A stretch of 64,000 nucleotides of DNA from Streptomyces tuirus (GTDB taxonomy: Bacteria > Actinomycetota > Actinomycetes > Streptomycetales > Streptomycetaceae): positions 2,360,501 through 2,424,500 of the forward strand of contig JAGTPG010000002.1 of NCBI GenBank assembly GCA_018195615.1, given 5' to 3'. The translations under genes and the position numbers were made by a program. Every line of letters starts with the position of its first letter. The stretch's first letter is position 1. Under the pieces are notes generated by a model that worked only from the letters and a program-made list of their open reading frames with translations, was not told the DNA's origin and did no database searches. Positions 1-7,926 of the stretch are shown here, piece after piece.

Positions 1-1187
1 GGAGGGCTGGCTCACCGCACGTCAGGGTTCGGGTACCCGGGTCGCGGAGTTCGCGGAGCCGCTGCGGGCCACGGCCCGTGTGCCCCGAAAGGCGCCACCA
101 CGCGCGCGTGGTCCCCGTCACGACCTGACGCAGGGCACCCCGGACACCTCGGCGTTCCCGCGCACCGCCTGGCTGGCCTCCTACCGGCGGGCCCTGCAGC
201 AGGCGCCCAACGAGGTGTTCGGTCCGGGTGATCCTGCCGGGCGGGTGGAACTGCGGGAGGCGCTCACGGAGTACCTGGCACGCGCCCGTGGTGTGCGGAC
301 CGAGCCGGGCAGGATCGTGATCTGCTCCGGATTCGCCCACGCGCTGCGGCTGCTGTTCGGAGGGGGTGTGCTGCGCGGGCCCCTGGCGGTGGAGGCGTAC
401 GGGCTCGGTTTCCACCGGGAGGTCCTCGCCGCCGCCGGTGTGCGGACCGTGCCGCTCCCCTCGACGAACACGGCGCGCGGGTCGACCGGTTGGGGCGCGA
501 GCGGGCCGTGCTGCTCACGCCGGCGCACCAGTTCCCGACCGGCGGGCCGCTGCACGCCGCGCGCCGGGCGGCCGTGATCGACTGGGCCCGCGCGCGGGGC
601 GGGCTGGTCCTGGAGGACGACTACGACGGGGAGTTCCGTTACGACCGCAAGCCGGTCGGCGCCGTACAGGGCCTCGACCCCGAGCACGTGATCCACATCG
701 GCTCGGTCAGCAAGAGCCTGTCGCCGGCGGTACGGCTGGGCTGGATGGTGCTCCCGGAGCGGTACGTCGACGCCGTGCTGGCCGCCAAGGGGAACGGGAG
801 GCGTGGGCGAGCGTTCTCGACCAGCTGAGCCTGGCCGACTTCGTGGTCTCCGGGGCGTACGACCGTCATGTACGGCGTATGCGGCAGCGGTACCGGGGCC
901 GCCGGGACCGGCTGGTGGCGGCGTTGGCCGAGCGGGCGCCGCACATCGAGGTCACCGGCATCGCGGCCGGACTGCACGCGGTGCTGCGGTTGCCGCCCGG
1001 CACCGAGGCGTCCACGGTCAAGGCCGCCGTATGGCAGGGCGTCGCCCTCGACGGCCTGGCCGCGTTCCGGCACCCGGAGACGGACATGGGGGTGGGCGAC
1101 GGGATCGTCGTGGGGTACGCGACCCCCTCCGAGCACGCGTACGGGCCGGCCCTGGAGGCGCTGTGCGGTGCGCTGCCGCCGCCGTGA
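1..1187 (+). CDS. MocR/PdxR-type regulator (GntR wHTH + aminotransferase fold), 5' partial
   Basis: The window opens inside the winged helix (GWLTARQGSGTRVAEF, typical end of a MocR-family GntR domain), followed by a linker and a class I aminotransferase-like domain with EDDYDGEFRYD and the PLP-lysine region SVSKSLSPAVRLGW. The family uses PLP or an aminated ligand to control vitamin B6, GABA or amino-acid genes. The reading frame changes twice. Near 457-460 a C is missing from a C run (frame 2 to 1), and near 789-792 a G is missing from a G run (frame 1 to 3). With both restored the protein is continuous to the stop at 1187. The start lies upstream of the window. The target gene, usually divergent, is not visible. 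Family assignment is firm; the regulated pathway is unknown. Confidence 0.88.
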
Positions 1188-1212
1188 ACCGACCCGTCGT
1201 GCAGCCGGGAGG

Positions 1213-2004
1213 CTACGGCTTGCGCGCCACCGCCCCGTACCCCGGGATCACCCCGTCGTCCTGCCCGGGCACGGGCTCGCCGAGTTCGGGGTGCCAGTGG
1301 TGGGGCACCTCGACGCCGGGTTCGACGAGGTCGAGGCCGTCGAAGAAGCGGGTGAACTCCTCGCGGGAGCGCAGGGCCAGCGTGACACCGGCGGCGCGGA
1401 GCTTCTCGGTGGCCGCCTTCGACTCCTCCGGCGTGAAGTCGGAGGTGGCGTGGGTGACCACCAGGTAGCTGCCGGAGGGCAGTGCGGCGAGCAGCCGGCG
1501 GACCAGGCCGTGGGCGCCGTCCTGGTCGGAGACGAAGTGCAGCAACGCGATGAGCGACAGTGCGACGGGCCGGGTGAGGTCCAGGACCTTCTTCGCGCCT
1601 TCCAGGATGGCGTCCGGGTCGCGCACGTCGGCCTGGAGGTACTCGGTCGCCCCCTGGTCCGTGCCGCGCAGCAGGGCCGCCGCGTGAGCCAGCACGATGG
1701 GGTCGTTGTCGCAGTAGACGACCCGGGCGTCGGGGGCGATCCCCTGGGCGACCTGGTGGAGGTTGGGCTCGGTCGGGATGCCGGTGCCTATGTCGAGGAA
1801 CTGCCGTACGCCGTTGTGGGCCAGCCAGCGTGTGGCCCGGTGCATGAACGCGCGGTTGACCCGCGCCATGACCGGCACCCGCGGGTCGAGGGTGAGCATC
1901 TGCCGGCCCATCTCCTCGTCGACCGGGTAGTTGTCCTTGCCGCCGAGGTACCAGTCGTACATCCGCGCGGGATGGGGTCTGGTCGTATCGATCTGCCCGG
2001 TCAT
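1213..2004 (-). CDS. DUF574-family SAM-dependent methyltransferase
   Basis: This 263-residue protein belongs to the large Streptomyces DUF574/Methyltransf_19 family. It has the diagnostic N-terminal block ARMYDWYLGGKDNYPVD, the SAM-binding motif FLDIGTGIPTEPNLH, and an acidic strand-2 end (VVYCDNDPIV). The ATG at 2004 is chosen over an in-frame start at 2025 because a GGAG lies about 7 bases upstream of it. The substrate of these enzymes is unknown. Copies often sit beside XRE/DUF397 regulatory genes, as here. Cytoplasmic, probably monocistronic, tail-to-tail with the MocR gene (25-bp gap). Confidence 0.9.
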   Translation of the reverse strand: MTGQIDTTRPHPARMYDWYLGGKDNYPVDEEMGRQMLTLDPRVPVMARVNRAFMHRATRWLAHNGVRQFLDIGTGIPTEPNLHQVAQGIAPDARVVYCDNDPIVLAHAAALLRGTDQGATEYLQADVRDPDAILEGAKKVLDLTRPVALSLIALLHFVSDQDGAHGLVRRLLAALPSGSYLVVTHATSDFTPEESKAATEKLRAAGVTLALRSREEFTRFFDGLDLVEPGVEVPHHWHPELGEPVPGQDDGVIPGYGAVARKP

Positions 2005-2079
2005 GAGGAGCTCCGTAAGACACAAAGGGTGGTCAATTCAACACCAGTGTTAGAAAGCCGAGTCGGCAACAAAGAGCAA

Positions 2080-2334
2080 TCAGGACAGCAGGAAGTCCGC
2101 CTCTCCCGCCTTCGCGCCTTCTATGAAGGCCGTCATCTCGTCCGTGGTGTAGATCAGCGCCGGCCCGTCCGGGTCGGTGGACTGCCGGACGGCGATACGG
2201 CCGTCGGCGAGCTTCATCGCCTCCAGGCAGTTGCCGCCGTTGCCGCCGCTCCACGGCTTGTGCCAGCCTTCGCTGCCCAAGTCACGCGCGGGCATGCCGT
2301 TGTAGACGTGTTTGCGCGGCTTGATGCGATCCAT
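2080..2334 (-). CDS. DUF397 small regulatory partner protein
   Basis: This 84-residue protein has the DUF397 core: a Trp-Ser-Gly-Gly-Asn-Gly-Gly-Asn-Cys motif (WSGGNGGNCLEA), then RIAVRQSTDPDGPALIYT and a Phe-rich C-terminus. The ATG follows directly after the stop of the upstream XRE gene (TGA then ATG), so the two are almost certainly translationally coupled. Known pairs of this type (WhiJ- and AbaA-like loci, BldB relatives) act in development and antibiotic control, with the small protein thought to antagonise or modulate the DNA-binding partner. That role is inferred from family and context. Confidence 0.92.
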   Translation of the reverse strand: MDRIKPRKHVYNGMPARDLGSEGWHKPWSGGNGGNCLEAMKLADGRIAVRQSTDPDGPALIYTTDEMTAFIEGAKAGEADFLLS

Positions 2335-3195
2335 TCAGAGCTCCTTGCGGAGATCCCGGAGGATCTCCTTCGTGCGATGTGCCGTAGCGGCCTGCGCCGC
2401 CATGCGGTCCATGACCTCGAGGTGGGTCGCCACCTCGGCGCGCGCGTCGAGGTAGACCGCGCCGGTCAGGTACTCGCTGTAGACCATGTCCGGCAGTTCG
2501 GGCATGGCAAATCGGAACAGCACGAACGGCCCGTACGTGCCGGGATGCGGCCCGTTGGCGAACGGGGCGACCTGCAAGGTCACGTTGGGCAGCTTCGTGG
2601 CTTCGAGCAGTCTGTCGATCTGGGCACGCATCACCTCCGGGCCGCCGACCGGGCGCCGCAGCACGGTCTCGTCCATCACGACCCAGAGCCGGGGCGCGTC
2701 CTCGCGACTGAGCAGATCCTGGCGCTGCATGCGCAGGGCGACATGACGTTCGATGTCCTCGGGCCGGGTCTGGCCGATGGCGCCCGAACGGAGCACCCCG
2801 CGCGCGTACTCCTCGGTCTGGAGCAGTCCGGGGACGAAATGGGGCTCGTAACTGCGGATGACGGCGGCCGCGCCCTCCAGGCTCACGTACATCGAGAACC
2901 AGCCGGGCAGGATGTCGTGAAAACGCTGCCACCAGCCGGGCTTGTTGGCTTCCTCGGCCAGCTGGACGAAGGCGTCGGCCTCCTCCTCGGAGATCCCGTA
3001 GGCCTTCAGGAGCAGTTGCAGGTACGGGATTTTGAGGGCGACCTCGGCCATCTCCATGCGGCGGACCGTGGCGGGGGCGACGCGGAGGATGCGGGCCGCC
3101 TCCTCGCGCTTCATCCCGGCGCGTTCCCGCAGGTCCAACAGGCGTCGGCCGAGGACGACCTGACCGACCGTCGGCGCGGACCGCGGTTCGCTCAC
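2335..3195 (-). CDS. XRE-family regulator with DUF5753 domain
   Basis: 286 residues. An N-terminal helix-turn-helix (about residues 12-68, LGRRLLDLRERAGMKREEAARIL...APATVRRMEMAEV) is followed by a DUF5753 ligand/partner domain (about 95-280, with GLLQTEEYARGVLR and a conserved RQ-Asp-Leu-Leu segment). This is the DNA-binding half of a WhiJ-like pair with the DUF397 gene directly downstream. It is transcribed divergently from an RsbW-like ATPase gene, and the 245-bp spacer holds several strong dyads that could be its operators. Such genes occur in dozens of copies in Streptomyces, often in developmental control; the targets of this copy are unknown. Confidence 0.92.
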   Translation of the reverse strand: MSEPRSAPTVGQVVLGRRLLDLRERAGMKREEAARILRVAPATVRRMEMAEVALKIPYLQLLLKAYGISEEEADAFVQLAEEANKPGWWQRFHDILPGWFSMYVSLEGAAAVIRSYEPHFVPGLLQTEEYARGVLRSGAIGQTRPEDIERHVALRMQRQDLLSREDAPRLWVVMDETVLRRPVGGPEVMRAQIDRLLEATKLPNVTLQVAPFANGPHPGTYGPFVLFRFAMPELPDMVYSEYLTGAVYLDARAEVATHLEVMDRMAAQAATAHRTKEILRDLRKEL

Positions 3196-3263
3196 GCTCC
3201 ACCTCCACGAAGAGTTCTGACGAGCCGGCCACAGAAGAACGCTGACAGCCCGGCGGCGCCATT

Positions 3264-3317
3264 CGAAGACCCTTTCGAAGAGCTATTCGGCCGAACAGAA
3301 TTTCGAACAAGTCTTCG
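3264..3317. promoter_or_regulatory. 54-bp nested dyad in the XRE/ATPase divergent spacer
   Basis: Three matching arm pairs share one centre at 3290.5: outer CGAAGAC/GTCTTCG (3264-3270/3311-3317), middle TTCGAA/TTCGAA (3274-3279/3302-3307), and a core TTCGGCCGAA (3286-3295). It lies 69 bp upstream of the XRE start and is AT-richer than its surroundings. The symmetry and position suggest an autoregulatory operator for the XRE protein. No poly-U follows, so a terminator is unlikely. Function is inferred. Confidence 0.5.
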
Positions 3318-3388
3318 ATGGTCTCAACTGGCGCCGCGCGGGGTGCTGTTGCGAGCAGTGTGCCACGGCCTTCCAGACCGTCACACCG

Positions 3389-3424
3389 CACTCTGCAATT
3401 TTCAGAGTGACACTTGCCAAGTGT
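3389..3424. promoter_or_regulatory. Two adjoining perfect palindromes upstream of the ATPase gene
   Basis: CACTCTG-7 bp-CAGAGTG occupies 3389-3409. It abuts ACACTTG-C-CAAGTGT at 3410-3424, where both 7-bp arms are perfect. They lie 17 bp upstream of the GTG at 3441, where a repressor or activator of the ATPase operon would bind. Because the second palindrome covers a TTG at 3414, that codon is an unlikely start. An operator role is inferred. Confidence 0.5.
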
Positions 3425-3440
3425 TCACGGCGGGGCGATA

Positions 3441-4121
3441 GTGGCAAGCGTGATTCCGTCCGCGCCCTTAGGAACAGACGCCGCCGCAGGCCCTTACGGC
3501 CTCGGTGCCGCCACGGAAGCAGTCCCTGCGGGGGCCGCTGCCGAGCGCCGGTTCCGTTTCGAGCTGGCCGCACATCCGGGTTCCCCCGCACAGGCCAGAC
3601 GGCTGACGCGGGCCCGGCTGACCGGCTGGTCGGTGTGCGAGGACACGTGCGACAGCGCGGCCCTGGTGGTCTCCGAGCTGGTCACCAACGCCATCGTGCA
3701 CACGGCGAGCACGCACATAGTGTGCGAGCTGCACGACGGTGATGACCTGGTGCGGATAGCCGTGCGTGACGAGGGCTGCGCGCCGGGCCAGCCCCACGCG
3801 GCCGGCCGGACCCGGCCCGAGGAGGAGCACGGGAGGGGACTGCTTCTCGTCGACGCCCTCTGCGAGGCCTGGGGTGCCCATGAGCACGGCCCCGGGCTGC
3901 TGGTCTGGGCCGAGCTGCCGCGCACGGCGGACACCCCGGGCGACCCGATGGCCCCCCGGAACGACCTCGGCTGGGGCACCCGCCCGAAGCCGGGTCCCGC
4001 CGACGGCCCGGGCGACGGGGACGAAGCCCACCAGACGCGCCACACGAAGGGCGTGCACGAGGTCCCCTCGCAGCAGCGGCGCCGAGAGCGGGAGCTGCGC
4101 CGAGAGCAGGGCCCGGCATGA
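3441..4121 (+). CDS. RsbW/SpoIIAB-like ATP-binding regulatory protein with a TTA codon
   Basis: A GHKL/HATPase_c protein of the anti-sigma-factor kinase type, about 226 residues. It has an N-box ELVTNAIVHT, a G1-like DEGCAPG and a G2-like HGRGLLLVDAL, followed by a long charged low-complexity tail. The GTG at 3441 is preferred because the earlier TTG lies inside a palindrome. Codon 10 is TTA (3468-3470), so translation probably depends on the bldA tRNA and is developmentally timed. It lies opposite an XRE/DUF397 pair, the arrangement of WhiJ/AbaA-like loci. The stop overlaps the next ATG (ATGA), indicating coupling. Possible partners are a sigma factor or anti-anti-sigma factor not present here. 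Confidence 0.85.
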   Translation: MASVIPSAPLGTDAAAGPYGLGAATEAVPAGAAAERRFRFELAAHPGSPAQARRLTRARLTGWSVCEDTCDSAALVVSELVTNAIVHTASTHIVCELHDGDDLVRIAVRDEGCAPGQPHAAGRTRPEEEHGRGLLLVDALCEAWGAHEHGPGLLVWAELPRTADTPGDPMAPRNDLGWGTRPKPGPADGPGDGDEAHQTRHTKGVHEVPSQQRRRERELRREQGPA

Positions 4122-4552
4122 GCCCCCCGCGCGGTGGCCGCGTCCTGAACCTGGACACGCTGGCCCGTCTCCAGAGCGGGCTGCGGACCCCGGGCCAGGC
4201 TCTGCGCCTGCCCGTGCCCGACGGCATGACCGCCCCACTCGGCTGCGACGCCGTCGCGGTGCCCGCCCGGTTCGGCCCGCTGGTCATGCCCCGGCTGCCC
4301 CGCGTGGGCTGCGTCTACGCCGACGGGACGACCTGGTGGTGGCTGGTCCCGTCCGACTCCGACCACGCCCTGGAATGGCCGGCCCCCGCGCACTACGCCA
4401 CCGGCGCGGTCGTCCCGGACGTCCCGCGGGTCCCCGACCTGATCCACCGCCCCGACGGCACGCTTCCGTACACCCCGCCGATCCCGCTGTATCTGGCTCT
4501 GTGCCGCGTGACGGGGACAGCTCCGGCCTGGTCCCGGCCGGTCAGCGCGTAG
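4118..4552 (+). CDS. Hypothetical protein coupled to the ATPase gene
   Basis: 144 residues, with the ATG overlapping the upstream stop by 4 bp. I recognise no catalytic motif. The sequence has many Pro residues, a WWWLVP tryptophan cluster near the middle, and no signal peptide or membrane span. Genes of this type follow RsbW-like ATPases in Streptomyces, so it is probably co-produced with the kinase and may work with it. No function is assigned. The 230 bp after it are GC-rich, with short imperfect hairpins but no clear terminator. Confidence 0.75.
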   Translation: MSPPRGGRVLNLDTLARLQSGLRTPGQALRLPVPDGMTAPLGCDAVAVPARFGPLVMPRLPRVGCVYADGTTWWWLVPSDSDHALEWPAPAHYATGAVVPDVPRVPDLIHRPDGTLPYTPPIPLYLALCRVTGTAPAWSRPVSA

Positions 4553-4782
4553 GGCTGCTCCGACCGGGGACGCCGCTCCGCACGCAGCACCCGTCGAACA
4601 CTGGTCGGCCGGGTGAAGGTCAGGCGCCACTCCACGCCCCCGCGCCACCCCACGCCCTCCGCTGCCGGGTCGTGCGCCCGCACGCATCCGGCGCCCCGGG
4701 CTGCGCCCTGCCCGGGCGGGCTCCGCCCCGGCAATAGTGGGCCGCTCACGAGTGGGGCACGAGGTGGGGAGGTCGGTCGACG

Positions 4783-6774
4783 GTGGGGAAGAAGCGGACC
4801 GCGCCGGAGGTGTCCGAGTCGGAGCGGCTGCTCTTCGGCGGACCGCTGCGCTACGACATGGGCTGGAACCAGCACGCCGACGCGTTCCTGGAGCTGAACT
4901 TCCGCGCCATGATCACCCGGCTGCCGTCCCTGCTGGCGTCCAGCCTGCGGCTCGCCCGGCAGGCCGACCGGGGCGCCGCGCGGATCGTACTGGCCGCCGA
5001 GGCCGGCCGGGGTGTGGCGCAGGCGGTGAGCCTGCTCGCGGTGAACAGTGTGCTGGCCCGGCTGATGGGCGGCGGCCCGATCGACGACCGGCTGCGCGGA
5101 GCGGTCCCCGCGCTGGTCACGGTGGCCGCCGTGATGCTGGTCGCCGCCCTGCTGCGGGCCGCGAGCACCTACGCCACCGGGAGGCTGGAGCCCAAGGTGG
5201 AGCGGGTGGCGACCGAGCGGTACCTGGAGCGGGCGGCGGCCGTCGAGCTGGCCGCGATCGAGGACCACGCCTTCCACAAGCTGCTGGACACCGCTCAGTA
5301 CGGAGCCGCCTCCGCCCGCCGGATGATCATGTACGGCACACGCGTGATCAACGCGATGATCTCCCTGGTCGCGGCGGCCGGAGTGCTGACCGTGCTGCAC
5401 CCGGCGCTCCTGCCGCTGCTGGTGACGATGACGCTGCCGAGCGCCTGGAGCGCGCTGACCGTCGCCCGGCGACGCTACGAGTCCTTCCACGCCTGGGTGC
5501 AGCACGCCCGCGCGGGCCGGCTGCTCGGCAACCTGCTGATCGAGCCCGAGGCGGCCCCGGAGATCCGGGTGCACGGAGTGGGCGGGTTCCTGCTGCGGCA
5601 CTTCCGCGCGATGTCGGAGACGGCGGAGGCCGAGCAGGCCCGCCTCGCCCGGCTCGCGGCCCGCACCGGCCTGATCGCCGCCGCGTGGACGGGCCTCGCC
5701 ACGGCGGCGACGTACGCGACGCTCGGCGGTCTGCTGCTGGCTGGGGCGATGGCCCTGTCGGTGGCCGGTACGGCCGTGATCGCCATCCGCACCGGCTCGC
5801 AGAGTCTCGACACGCTCGTGGTGGAGGTCAACGCGCTGCACGAAGAGGCCCTCTTCGTCGGCGATCTGCATCGGCTGTACACGGAGGCGGCGCAGCGGGC
5901 GATCCCGGAGGGGGGCCTGGCACTGCCGGAGAATCCGCGTGAGATCCGCTTCGAGAACGTCACGTTCCGTTACCCGGGTGACTCCGCTCGTCCCGCCCTC
6001 GACGACGTGACGCTCACCCTCCCCCTCGGCCGGATCGTGGCGCTGGTCGGCGAGAACGGCTCCGGGAAGACGACTCTGGTCAAGCTGCTCGCCGGGCTCT
6101 ACACACCGGAGCGGGGGCGGATCCTGTGGGACGACGTGGACGCGGCGACCGCCGACCGGCACCGGCTGGCCGAGCGGATCGCGATGGTGGCCCAGGACTT
6201 CAAGCGGTGGCCGTTCACGGCCCGGGTGAACGTCGCCCTGGGTCGCACGTCGGCGCCGGTGTGCGAGGAGCGGCTGGCCGCGTCGATCGCCGAGGCCGGG
6301 GCGGAGACGGTGGTCGCGGACCTGCCGCGCGGGCTGGACACGCTGCTCGCCCGCAACTTCAGCGGCGGTCACGAACTGTCGGGCGGCCAGTGGCAGCGGC
6401 TGGGCATCGCCCGGGCGGCCTATCGCAGGGGCCGCATCCTGATCGTGGACGAGCCGACGGCGGCGCTGGACGCCCGGGCCGAGCTGGAGGTCTTCGAGCG
6501 GATCCGCGCCCTGGCCGACAGCGGCCAGACGGTGGTCCTGATCACGCACCGGCTGGCGTCCGTGCGCCACGCGGACCTGGTGCACGTCCTGGACCAGGGC
6601 CGGCTCGTGGAGTCCGGGACACCGGACGAGCTGCTGGCGACGGGCGGTCTCTACGCCGAGCTGTACGCGCTCCAGGCGGAGCAGTTCGCCCAGTCACCCA
6701 CGACGGTCACGCAGCCGGCGACGATCCCGCCGGTCGCGCCCGTCCCGAAGGTGCCGGCGCCGAAGGCGGGCTGA
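4783..6774 (+). CDS. ABC transporter, fused permease and ATPase (exporter type)
   Basis: 663 residues. The N-terminal half holds the transmembrane domain (about residues 90-340), and the C-terminal nucleotide-binding domain is complete: Walker A GENGSGKTT from residue 423, Q-loop MVAQDFKRWP, signature LSGGQ at about 532, Walker B ILIVDEPTAALD and the H-loop ITHRLASVRHAD. The fused half-transporter architecture indicates an exporter working as a homodimer, or as a heterodimer with an unlinked partner. The GTG start is preceded by GGGGAGG. The C-terminal tail is Pro/Ala-rich. No neighbour reveals the substrate; a lipid, peptide or drug is possible. Confidence 0.93.
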   Translation: MGKKRTAPEVSESERLLFGGPLRYDMGWNQHADAFLELNFRAMITRLPSLLASSLRLARQADRGAARIVLAAEAGRGVAQAVSLLAVNSVLARLMGGGPIDDRLRGAVPALVTVAAVMLVAALLRAASTYATGRLEPKVERVATERYLERAAAVELAAIEDHAFHKLLDTAQYGAASARRMIMYGTRVINAMISLVAAAGVLTVLHPALLPLLVTMTLPSAWSALTVARRRYESFHAWVQHARAGRLLGNLLIEPEAAPEIRVHGVGGFLLRHFRAMSETAEAEQARLARLAARTGLIAAAWTGLATAATYATLGGLLLAGAMALSVAGTAVIAIRTGSQSLDTLVVEVNALHEEALFVGDLHRLYTEAAQRAIPEGGLALPENPREIRFENVTFRYPGDSARPALDDVTLTLPLGRIVALVGENGSGKTTLVKLLAGLYTPERGRILWDDVDAATADRHRLAERIAMVAQDFKRWPFTARVNVALGRTSAPVCEERLAASIAEAGAETVVADLPRGLDTLLARNFSGGHELSGGQWQRLGIARAAYRRGRILIVDEPTAALDARAELEVFERIRALADSGQTVVLITHRLASVRHADLVHVLDQGRLVESGTPDELLATGGLYAELYALQAEQFAQSPTTVTQPATIPPVAPVPKVPAPKAG

Positions 6775-6798
6775 GCCCCGCCCGGGCCGGGCCGGCCG

Positions 6799-6981
6799 TC
6801 ATGCCGTGGCGTCGGCGCCGTCCCCGCTGCGCACGATCACCAGGAACATGTCCGTCGCGAGGTCCATGACAACCTCGGCAGGCAGGCCCTCCAGACGCCG
6901 CGCCTGCGCGAACTCCTCCGCCGGCCAGGAGCCACGCGGCCCACCGGCGGGAAAGCGCTCGAGCACCGTTCGCCCGTTCAC
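6799..6981 (-). CDS. Small hypothetical protein
   Basis: 60 residues, starting at a GTG with GGAGGTG about 7 bases upstream, which is strong support for translation. Visible features are an amphipathic segment (PAEEFAQARRLEGLPAEVVMDLATDMFLVIV), no cysteines and no signal peptide. It faces the end of the ABC transporter gene, 25 bp away. No function recognised. The 155 bp upstream hold an imperfect dyad around 7067-7100 (TTGACACT and AGTGTGACCAA) that may be part of its control region. Confidence 0.6.
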   Translation of the reverse strand: MNGRTVLERFPAGGPRGSWPAEEFAQARRLEGLPAEVVMDLATDMFLVIVRSGDGADATA

Positions 6982-7136
6982 CCTGCACCTCCATGTAGCG
7001 CTGTACTCGTAGAGTTAAACGCCAACGATGGGGTGAACGGCTCGCGAAGTGACGGTTCTGAGACGTAGTTGACACTCGTTCACCGCCAAGTGTGACCAAC
7101 CTCTCAGCCTCTTGGCCGATGTGTTCACCTTCCGTA

Positions 7137-7826
7137 TCAGTCGTCGTACTCATCGTGATAACGGATCCCCTCAGGTCCCGCAGGCGCCCCGAGGGCTGAC
7201 GCGCGCCCCTTGGGCTCCTCCCACTCCTCCTGTCGGCCCAGCGCCGTGAGGTCCAGCAGGCTGGTGGTCGAGCCGAGGCCGTCGAGGCCGCGCTCGTACG
7301 TCGAGTAGGTGTGGAAGACCCGGTCGCGATCCCGCAGGAAGCAGCTCAGGCCGGGCCGCTCGACGAGCTCGCCCTCGTGCTCGAGGGTGACCTCGAAGTC
7401 GCGGTTGAAGTCGCTGCCGTGCGACGAGTACCAGGGCACCGTCCAGCCCATCCGCGCCTTGAACGGAAGGATCCTCGGGTACGGAGCCCGGGACACGGCC
7501 GCGAACGACGTACCACGGGCCGCGAGATGGGCGAGATGCCCTATTTGGTCCAGGAATCCGGAGCAGCTGCGGCAGCCCTCGTCCCACTCGGGCGCGAACA
7601 TGAAGTGGTAGACGACCAGCTGCTGCCGCCCCTCGAACAGGTCGAGGAGGGTGGCTTTGCCGTCCCCGCCCTCGAACACGTACTCCTCGTCGACCTCCAC
7701 CATGGGCAGTCCGCGCCGCTCGGCGTTGAGCGCGTCCCGCGCGCGCGTGGCGGCCTTCTCCTTGAGCAGCAGTTCCGCGCGCGCCGCGCGCCACTGCTCA
7801 CGCGAGACGATCTCGGGAAGCGACAT
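7137..7826 (-). CDS. DUF899 thioredoxin-like family protein
   Basis: 229 residues. It shows the DUF899 hallmarks: an N-terminal REQWRAARAELLLKEKAATRARD, the block YVFEGGDGKATLLDLFEGR, the CxxC-like GCRSCSGFLDQ, and FNRDFEV / GLSCFLRDRDRVFHTYSTYERG. The family has a thioredoxin-like fold, and a redox role is suspected but not demonstrated. The ATG at 7826 is chosen because AGGAGGGG lies just upstream; a TTG at 7844 lacks such a site. Cytoplasmic, single gene. Confidence 0.92.
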   Translation of the reverse strand: MSLPEIVSREQWRAARAELLLKEKAATRARDALNAERRGLPMVEVDEEYVFEGGDGKATLLDLFEGRQQLVVYHFMFAPEWDEGCRSCSGFLDQIGHLAHLAARGTSFAAVSRAPYPRILPFKARMGWTVPWYSSHGSDFNRDFEVTLEHEGELVERPGLSCFLRDRDRVFHTYSTYERGLDGLGSTTSLLDLTALGRQEEWEEPKGRASALGAPAGPEGIRYHDEYDD

Positions 7827-7926
7827 GGGCCCCTCCTGTGGCAACGGTCCGTCCCGGGTGGTGACCGGCGGGAGGCGCGGAACTCATCGCTGCCGGGAGA
7901 TTTTTCGGAAGAGCCTGTCCAGGACG

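Noticed and set aside
868..3441. An 857-residue frame on the plus strand
   Set aside because: It is antisense to the DUF574, DUF397 and XRE genes, has no family motifs and an Arg/Val-rich GC-shadow composition.
7067..7100. TTGACA-like -35 on the plus strand
   Set aside because: No gene starts downstream on that strand; the sequence belongs to an imperfect dyad near the small minus-strand gene.
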